Below are positions 56,979-64,000 of a stretch of DNA of 64,000 bases, one piece after another. The DNA lies in NCBI GenBank assembly GCA_016808115.1, contig JAEQBH010007407.1:124001-188000 (forward strand). Direction: 5' to 3'. Under the pieces are notes generated by a model, which was not told where the DNA came from, ran no database searches, and saw only the letters and a list, made by a program, of their open reading frames with translations. Origin of the DNA: Tetrastigma voinierianum. Lineage: Eukaryota; Streptophyta; Magnoliopsida; Vitales; Vitaceae. How positions within the stretch are numbered: the first letter of the stretch is position 1; each line of letters starts with the position of its first letter. The position numbers and the translations under genes were made by a program.

Positions 56979-59900
56979 TGTAAACCCCTAGTTTCGATCT
57001 ATAACCTTCAGTGTTAAAAGATGGATTAGAGAGGGTAAAATAAATTCTACATTGGGACATCAATCTCATGGCGTTAGAGAATTATCAATTTAAGGTCGAC
57101 GACTAAATTAGTCAGAACGCCTGGTCCCGCAGAGAGTATACATTACATGATGCCGTAGGGCGCATAAGAGCACTAAGTGTCCCATTGTAATATTTTGAGA
57201 TGAAATTAGAAAAGATAAATTATGGAACCCTAATTTTATATAGTGCAAGGGTACAATCAGAATCGACCATGCTGACATGTAAGTCATAAAACAAGCAGAG
57301 ATAATAAGTAATAGAAATAAAACAAGTTACAATTGCAATATTAAAGAATTCGAAGGACCAACTTGCAAATCGAGAGTTTTCGAGGCTATAATAGCCATGA
57401 GACAAACCAAAATCATATTTTTGGTCTCACGGTTAGGGAAAACGAGAGGGAGGAGAATAGAGGAAAGAAGAGTAAGGAAAAGAGGAAGATGAGGAATAAA
57501 TAAGGAGAAGACCAAAAAACTGTGTATGTGTTTGCCTCTGAATCATGGGTAATTGAATTCTTGGTTCGTATGAGATTAGTTGCTCCTTTGGTCTAGATTT
57601 CCTGTGCAAAGATCACATAAACTTTGAATTTGTTGGGGTTATGAGAGTTAAACCCTAATCGTGGAAAATAAACATGGAATCATCAAATTATATGATGTTT
57701 AGAAGAATCGCGGACCTCGTGAATTCATAAGATTTTCACCTGTGTGGTTTTGTTTGTATTGAGTTCCAAACCACCAATACAAGTGTTATGGGAGTGGTTT
57801 TGAAATGACTTTCTATGTTGATTATCGAGGTATTACAAATTTTCGAGATTGGTTGTAAAAAAACAAAGGAGAATGTTGGTTTTTTTAGAATCGCTGTCAA
57901 AATTTTCAGAAACCCCCTGCTTTTGCTTTCTGCTATAAATTGCTAGAATCATCCAAATGAATTGATTCCACCTGGTAAAGAACCATAAGAGATGTGTGGA
58001 TACAAATGTATGTAAGGGATCAAGAGAAATTTGTACTCTAAGGCTCCCAACATTTAATTGAAAGGTGAACCTGTGTAGCTCACCGATTTTGCCTGCTTTG
58101 GGTATGGTTGTAGTGTTTGGTCATAAGCCGAGTTTCACTCATCCAATCGGGTTTCGATCTCAAAAAAATTCAGTAACAGACTCTAGGGAATAAGTTAGCT
58201 GAAGGAAGTTCAAGAAAATTTAATCCCAGAGTGCCCAGAATTATTTTCGCCAAGCCTACGCCATGGGCATTCCGCTCGCTCAATTTGAGTAATCTAAATA
58301 TAAAATACAATAACTCGAGTTTCGTGATCCAAATCATGATTCCACTGCGAAGAAACCTAGGAACCATAGCTTCAAATGAGTGAAGAAACAAAAGGCAATT
58401 TCGTGACTAGAAGGTGACATAAGTGAACCGTGAGGAAGAAGAACGTATGGTAATCTGAGTCTGAAAGCAAATAAGTGCTACCACTCGTCACATGGGTCAG
58501 TCTGCTTGAAAGTAAAATATACTTTAGTTCCAAGCCTTCCAGAAATTAAACGGACTGCAGGGTGATCCTCAAGAGTCAAGAACTAAAACTTTTACATAAA
58601 AATCTGGATTGGGAGAGTCTCTGGGCTGAGTAGAAACAAGTTAGGAGGATATACAGAAAATGTCTTAATTGAGATTCGACCTATAGTCAGAATTGAAATT
58701 TTTTTGTCACTAGTAATGATGAGGAATACTGTAGGTGATCTCGCACCTTAAGCGACGTCCACGAGCCTCGTAGAGAGTAGTTTTCTGATTCGGGAGTGAC
58801 GCTACTTCAAAGGTAAGTGGTTCGCCACTTAAGATCCTTTCCAATTTTATCCAATTGGCTGATACCGGTAATGAATATGGTAGTTAAGTAATCTAAAAGA
58901 AAATATTTGAAAAGAGAGTTTTGTAGTTCCAAACGAGTTAGATTTCCAGGCTTTTGACACTATGTAAATGTAGGTAGTTTTAAAACCCATGATATTCTTA
59001 AGATATAATGAGATTTAGCGTTATGTGACGACGCAATAAATTCATTCATGTCGCCACAATAAAAGAAAATTAGCACTACACGAGTCGATGCAAAATTCCG
59101 GCCCCGTAGTTGCTTAGTTTCATAGCGAAGTATAAGTGCTACGCCGAGATGCGCATAATTCCACATGTAGTTGGCTATTTCAGATAGTTTGGCACTATGA
59201 GGCGATGCAAGTAAATTCGCTCGAGTTGCTCAGAGGTTTTAGCACTACAATTACGATGCAAGAAATTTCAGGGAACAGAGTTGCTCGCTGATAAGCTTTA
59301 GCGCCCCACGCGCGCGTGCAAAGAAATTCGTAACGCAGCTGGTCGAGATGACTTAGTAAGCCACGCTACGCTAGTTTTAAATCGCCGTGATGGTTAAAAT
59401 AATTAAAGGATATACATTAGGTTTTTGAAGAAATCATAAAACAAATGATAAAATTGTCATGTTAAGATATGTGATATATATCTTAGTCGCACTAACTTAT
59501 TTGTTCATTTGTAGCTATTTATATTCCATTGTGTGTTATCATGGGACGACAGGACGCCATCATTTTGTTGTCTATATAAGGCCTTATTTATGACCTATGA
59601 TGTAAAACTTTATGCATAAGATGGATATGTAATCAACAACATATATTTGATTTTGAAATTGTATATTTGTAAATATCCATGCATTTCATATATGATGCAT
59701 CTAGATATATTCTACTTAATTTTGTAAGTTTGTATTTATAAATTGAAAATCGAGTGTCAGATGTGGCATGTTGGTGATAATGTTATTGCAAGTTCGGGGA
59801 ATAAAGAAGTCGAGGAATTGAAGTATTAAGAGAAGTGTAAATTTTACAGTAAATTCGTTTATCAAAATGTAGCCATTATGTCGAAAAATTTTATAAAAAA

Positions 59901-60110
59901 TATTTGAACAAAAAGTTGCGAAATTTTTATCACTCCCAACTAATTAAAAGAAAATTTAATTTCGAGTTTAAACGAGTAAACCGGTTAGAAAGTTAGGTTT
60001 CACTTCTCGGATTTGTTTGATCCAACTAGTTGGTTTCGAGGAGTCCGTTGAAGTGCCCGGCAGGATCCTCCAGACAAGAGTTTAGAGAAGGTCTGGGAAG
60101 GGTCTTGTCA
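56979..60110 (+). repeat. G2 3' LTR
   Basis: Colinear with 44473-47580 along its whole length: TGGATTAGAGAGG, AACCAAAATCATATTTTTG, AAACCACC-ACAAGTGTTATGG, AATATGGTAGTTAAGTAATC, the CGATGCA minisatellite (59075-59350), and the end GGTCTTGTCA. Many small differences from the 5' copy. ORFs such as 60030-60395 start in the LTR and run out of it; they are not genes. Confidence 0.85.
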
Positions 60111-60774
60111 CATACCACTCAGCATGTGGTACTTACACTCCTCATTCTGCACCTTCTACTAACAACAACTTTCAAGCACCCCCAAACTTGTTTTGGTGCA
60201 TCAATTTGCATACTCTCCATTATAGCATTTCTTTTGACCTCTTTCGGAATTCAAATTCAATTCCTCATACTAGAAGCTCTCTTTTTTCACTTATGTACAA
60301 GGTTTGTGGAGAAAAGTAACATTGCCTTCTTGCTTTCTACCACCCTTAGCGAGCTTTGGGTTAGTTACTCCTACCAGTTGGCATTAGAGTACTAGGTGTT
60401 AAAACACCCCTAAGAACTTAATTGCTCAAGGGAGGAAGACAAGACTAATTCCCTCTTGATACTTTTGTAAATTCACAATATCTTATTTTTCTTTGTGCAC
60501 ATCTTTTGGTGCATATTTACTTCATTTCTTCATCTTAGTTTGTCTTCCTTTTAAATCCCCTAATCTTATCCTCCTTCACATTACAAATTACTCCCCCAAA
60601 TTTATCCCAGTCTCTATTTCATATGCACTCTCATTGCAATTTGGGCAAACTCAGGGTTCTTTACTGAAGGATTACTTTTAAGGGAGGCTTAATGTTTTTC
60701 AATTGGATTTTGATGATAGAATTTGCATTTAGCTCAAACAAGGAACTAGGATATATGCATATGCATATCACTAA
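60111..60774 (-). other. T3 internal 3' region, other side of G2
   Basis: Pyrimidine-rich on the plus strand. The minus strand has AAATTTGGGGGAGTAATTTG (60587-60606), a purine tract of the kind seen after pol in Tat/Athila elements (compare 18790). No gene. Continuity with 43981-44472 across G2 is inferred from position and style. Confidence 0.5.
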
Positions 60775-62700
60775 TGTGACGCCCCAAAATTCGGGGGTCC
60801 GTTAACCAATCGTTAGCTCGTGAAAATACCTATGGATATCGTATATATCGATACCCACACTGTCTAATCCCATTAATTGGGATACATTCATCGAGTCCTA
60901 GGTCACATACCTATGCTCGATTGTTCGCCGCGGAAGCAAGGGCCAAAATTTCTATGTATATCACGTAATCTTATTACACCGCCCAATCCTATTTATCGGA
61001 CGGCTTTAGCCACATTCAATAAATTTTTATGTTATTTTCAAAACATATTACTATGAATTTAATTACAACTATATTACATACTCTAGTATATACAAAACTA
61101 GTTATTTCCAAAGTTGTACAAAATAACTGTACAGCCCACATGTAGGCTTCTTCAACCTCTCACCCTCGAACGAGCCTTTCTTCCATCACCTGTATACCCC
61201 GCACCCGAAATTAGCCCCCATAAAGGGCGAGCCACGCCTAGCAGAGACTTACGCACACTATTACCCCTTAAATGCATGCAATGTCTACTGACACATTCAC
61301 AACACACACACACACACACACACATTGACACTACTACATATATATATATATATATATATATCAACATTCCAATGAAAGATGTCATTCAGTGGAATACTGT
61401 TACGCCATGCCAAGAAATGAGATAGAGATCACTAATGCATGAAAAATCCGAGTCATCTACAGACTCCCATCACACAATGCATAGCCAATGTGTGATAACA
61501 TCCATCGTTGATGAATTTCATACAATGATCATTTTGAAACAAAATCAAGTTTTTAGAAATCAAAACTTATCGATGTTTCTACTTCCAAGGATCATTTTAT
61601 TAACAAAACACGTGTCTTTACGGTAGGAAAATTTTAGGTCTCACCAAGGCTTTGCATGCCTTCCTACACTTTCACTAGCTTCACCATTTGACACATATGT
61701 TTAACCAAAATACGGGCTTTCACCCGAGGGCATCTATCCTCGTCATACTACTCGACAAGTTTTCATGCTCTACTTATCAAATGAACTCCACCGAACTTCT
61801 GCTCTTCAATGGTATCAACACACGAATAACCACCAAGGATGGTGTTTTATGGCACCATGTACTTACACCCATGAATGCATGTCTCGCTAAGTATGTAATG
61901 CATTATGCCACTGTGATATCAATTCCATGTCTCATATGTAATGAATGTCATCTGGACAATAACTCATGTATCATGGATAATTATATCAAAAGCATATAAT
62001 TTCAAAACATTTCATCCAATTGTCAAACATATTAAAACATATATATCAGTAAGAACAATCAAGCAGATTATCACAAAATCAAGCAATAACACTTTACAAC
62101 AATCCACAATTTCAGACCTCACAAGTCTACTTATAATGCATCAAAGCAAACAGTATAATAATCACATAAACAACTGGAACTACCTTGCTCAGCTAATTAA
62201 CCGATTCTAATGTATCACCAAACATTCCATGAAATCAAGATGAATATGCACCAAAATTTAGTCCAAAATCTAACATAACAAATAAATGAAATTTAATTGC
62301 GGGCAATCCTGAAACGGACCATAACTTTGGCTGTAGAGGTCCGATTTGGGTGATTCAAAAGCCTAATCAAGTTAATTGATGCGACTACAGTTTACATGAA
62401 GGCCTTGAGTTCGAAGTCCCTCGGTTTCCCACCTAAAAATCAGTCCTAAAATCCAGCCAGTGTGTAGGATCAAAATAGGGTAGCACTCCCATATTTCGAA
62501 ATTCGGCTAAACAACCCCTTAGGGCAAAGACACAACCCCACAACCCTTATGGTGGCAAATAAACCAAATTAGGAAGAATCCCTACCTCTTGGAACGCAAA
62601 TCTTCAAATATACAACTTTACTTCGTCCGTTTGGCCCCGATCATTGAACCGACTCCTTTCTCCCTTTCTTTCTTATCTCTCTTTTCTTTCTTCTCTTCCT
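60775..62700. mobile_element. Chromovirus-like LTR fragment
   Basis: It starts TGTGACGCCCCAAAATTCGG, an LTR-type end. It includes GGACCATAACTTTGGCTG and GTCCGATTTGGGTGATTC (about 62320-62355), a phrase type shared with the S3 tandem repeat. Around 62565-62740 there is a T/C-rich promoter-like region resembling 16200-16440 of the G1 LTR. Its orientation is ambiguous. A CA microsatellite (61303-61324) and a TA tract (61338-61361) are inside. ORFs such as 61114-61425 are driven by these. Confidence 0.5.
61303..61361. repeat. CA and TA microsatellites
   Basis: Alternating CA at about 61303-61324, then alternating TA at about 61338-61361. Confidence 0.95.
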
Positions 62701-62749
62701 TTCCTTCTTTTTCCTTTCCTTTTTACTTCCTTTCATTTTTGTTCCTCTC

Positions 62750-64000
62750 CCCCTCTACGAACTGATCTCCATCCAATTTTATAAACATTCCAAATTCTGG
62801 GGCTCTATAAATAGAAATAATTTGAGGAGAGTAGAAGGCCGGGGGAAAAACCAGAGCATTTAGGGAGCTGAGGACTCTTTTGTATTATATTTTTATTTTA
62901 TTTATTTTTCTTTTCTTTTCTTCGTAGATAAGATTTAGCGTAGAATTTTAATTTGTTTACTGGACTAAATAAAGAATTGTTCGCACGTTTAGAACGAATT
63001 AAATTTGTTGAAATTCATTTCCGATTACTGTCTGAATCCAATGAAATCTAGACAAGATGGAATTTATTTATTTCAGCTTGATCAAATACATATGAATTTT
63101 CCCATCAAGATTTCCAAAGGTCGACTGCGGATCCGCTGAGAAACACAACTCGTCGGGAAAGATCCACGTTAAGGGTCTTTTTCGCACAATTAGAAAGAAA
63201 TTTCCGGTCAGAGAACTTTGAATCTCTGGCTGAATGGTGATGTTCATGAAGAATTGTTCCCAATATTAGAAACTAATACCCATTAAAAGGAATGTTATCC
63301 GCCTCAATTTCTAAGAGGCCTTCGGTTTTACGAGTCGAGATTCCGTAAGAGCATGGAGCAAGCCATCGGGGTACGCTTAGACTAATATTAAGAACCAATG
63401 AGCTCCAAAGATTACTGCATAAATACTACAATTTACTCTATGGTTTGAGAATGTGAGCTGGAGTTTTATCTATCAATTTAATCAATTAGAGATCTCTCCT
63501 TGGTCTAGAGGAACAGATCTGGTCCCTGCAGCAATTTAGATCTAATCAAGGAAAGGAGAACTCCCTCTAAGATCTCAAGGATGAGACATCATTCATCTCA
63601 GAGAAATCCGGTAATGGCCTCGTCTCGGGAAGCAAGAAATCTACAACATAAGAAATGGGTATGAAGTATTGGAAAGAAAAATACCGTATCTTATAAAGAA
63701 ATTCTCGACATAAGTAATCGATTAGGAAACAGAACTGTAAATGGAACATGATTCTCAATCGCAAAGTATGGCAAAGGAGGAAATACAACTATATTACCTT
63801 GCTCGACAAGTTCGGGACTCCAATTTATGATAGAATCGAATTAGATTATGACGCAGAATCGAATTTCACGCGCTGTTAAACCCGCTGTCCACTTTTAATA
63901 ATTTAATATCTAGTTTGAGTTTAGGATTTTAAAATTTTTCCTTTATTATAGACAGAAATCATATAGTAGAATTCTTTGTTCTGCTACTAAATTTCTAATG
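62750..64000 (+). repeat. C4: Tat-type LTR, TATA box and downstream part
   Basis: It matches C2 from the TATA box on: GGGCTCTATAAATAGAAA at 62799-62816, then GACTCTTTTGTATTATATTTTT. It continues with TCTTCGTAGAT, the GATCTCTC-TGGTCTAGAG segment near 63490, and AAATACCGTATCTTATAAAG near 63678. It runs off the right edge. The U3 with the palindrome array is not present next to it; 60775-62700 lies there instead. Confidence 0.75.
62805..62814 (+). promoter_or_regulatory. C4 LTR TATA box
   Basis: CTATAAATAG in the same flanking phrase as C2 (22775-22784), retained although the upstream U3 is replaced. Confidence 0.65.

Larger units (their letters stand above)
44473..60110 (+). mobile_element. 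G2: chromovirus-like Ty3/gypsy element with two LTRs
   Basis: Direct repeats of about 3.1 kb (44473-47580 and 56979-60110) bracket gag, protease, RT, RNase H and integrase in order on the plus strand. The 3' LTR is preceded by the polypurine tract AAGGGGGGAAGAAA. Domain style is that of plant Tekay/Del-type chromoviruses. Two elements nest in it: a CACTA-type element (48852-49860) and solo LTR S3 (51453-54878). Without them the internal part would be about 5 kb. No frame is intact. The LTR copies differ by many substitutions and short indels, so it is not recent, or the read quality is low here. No clean target-site duplication is visible. Confidence 0.85.

Noticed and set aside
60030..60395. 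121-codon hydrophobic ORF, possible membrane protein
   Set aside because: It spans the end of the G2 3' LTR and the T3 flank, so it is a chance fusion across an insertion junction.
61114..61425. His/Thr-rich 103-codon ORF
   Set aside because: It is produced by the CA and TA microsatellites.
1..64000. Host genes, tRNA, rRNA or snoRNA genes
   Set aside because: No cloverleaf, rRNA core or spliced host protein pattern was recognised on either strand. Weakly conserved or very small host features could be missed by eye.

Overview
The window looks like a repeat-dense, probably pericentromeric, stretch of a plant nuclear genome, most likely a eudicot. The evidence is AT-rich sequence, plant lineages of LTR retrotransposons (chromovirus-type Ty3/gypsy, Tat/Athila-type Ty3/gypsy, Ty1/copia), a CACTA-type DNA transposon, and no credible host gene, tRNA or rRNA. 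Every coding region I can recognise is a broken transposon gene full of stops and frameshifts. I cannot name the species. Family names rest on motif recognition, not on searches.

Layout. 1-16802 is G1, a minus-strand chromovirus-like element. Its 3' LTR (1-451 plus 3006-4876, running off the left edge), integrase (4990-6340), RNase H/RT (8647-10150), protease (10165-10605), gag (10640-11720), degenerate tRNA-Met-type primer site (about 14072-14088) and 5' LTR (14091-16802) are in order. It is split by three later insertions: solo LTR S1 (452-about 3005), solo LTR S2 (6346-8641) and solo LTR C1 (12018-14008). 16803-32055 is T1, a minus-strand Tat/Athila-type element: 5' LTR 29059-32055, gag, protease, RT, RNase H, integrase, then an extra ORF at 16850-18088 preceded by its own TATA box and motif array. 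T1's RT is interrupted by C2 (21505-25947, plus strand), a shortened relative with 5' LTR, primer site, partial gag and a 3' LTR end.

32056-33290 is AT-rich and not coding. 33291-about 37925 is K1, a minus-strand Ty1/copia element with gag, protease, integrase, RT and RNase H all recognisable. 37930-about 42150 is T2, a plus-strand Tat/Athila pol remnant with a long 3' non-coding part. 42150-43980 is the 3' LTR of a minus-strand Tat-type element T3. The internal 3' end of T3 (43981-44472 and 60111-60774) was split by G2.

G2 (44473-60110, plus strand) is a near complete chromovirus with two LTRs of about 3.1 kb. It carries a CACTA-type element in gag (48852-about 49860) and solo LTR S3 in RT (51453-54878). 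60775-64000 holds a chromovirus-like LTR fragment followed by a Tat-type LTR that runs off the right edge.

The nesting gives a relative order: T1 and T3 are older than G1/C2 and G2, and these are older than S1-S3, C1 and the CACTA element. The most unusual signal is a palindrome, TGTCGCGACA and its decayed forms. It forms irregular arrays in LTRs of two unrelated lineages and again upstream of a TATA box inside T1. T2 has a different CGCG-containing array at the equivalent place. These look like element-borne promoter or silencing modules.
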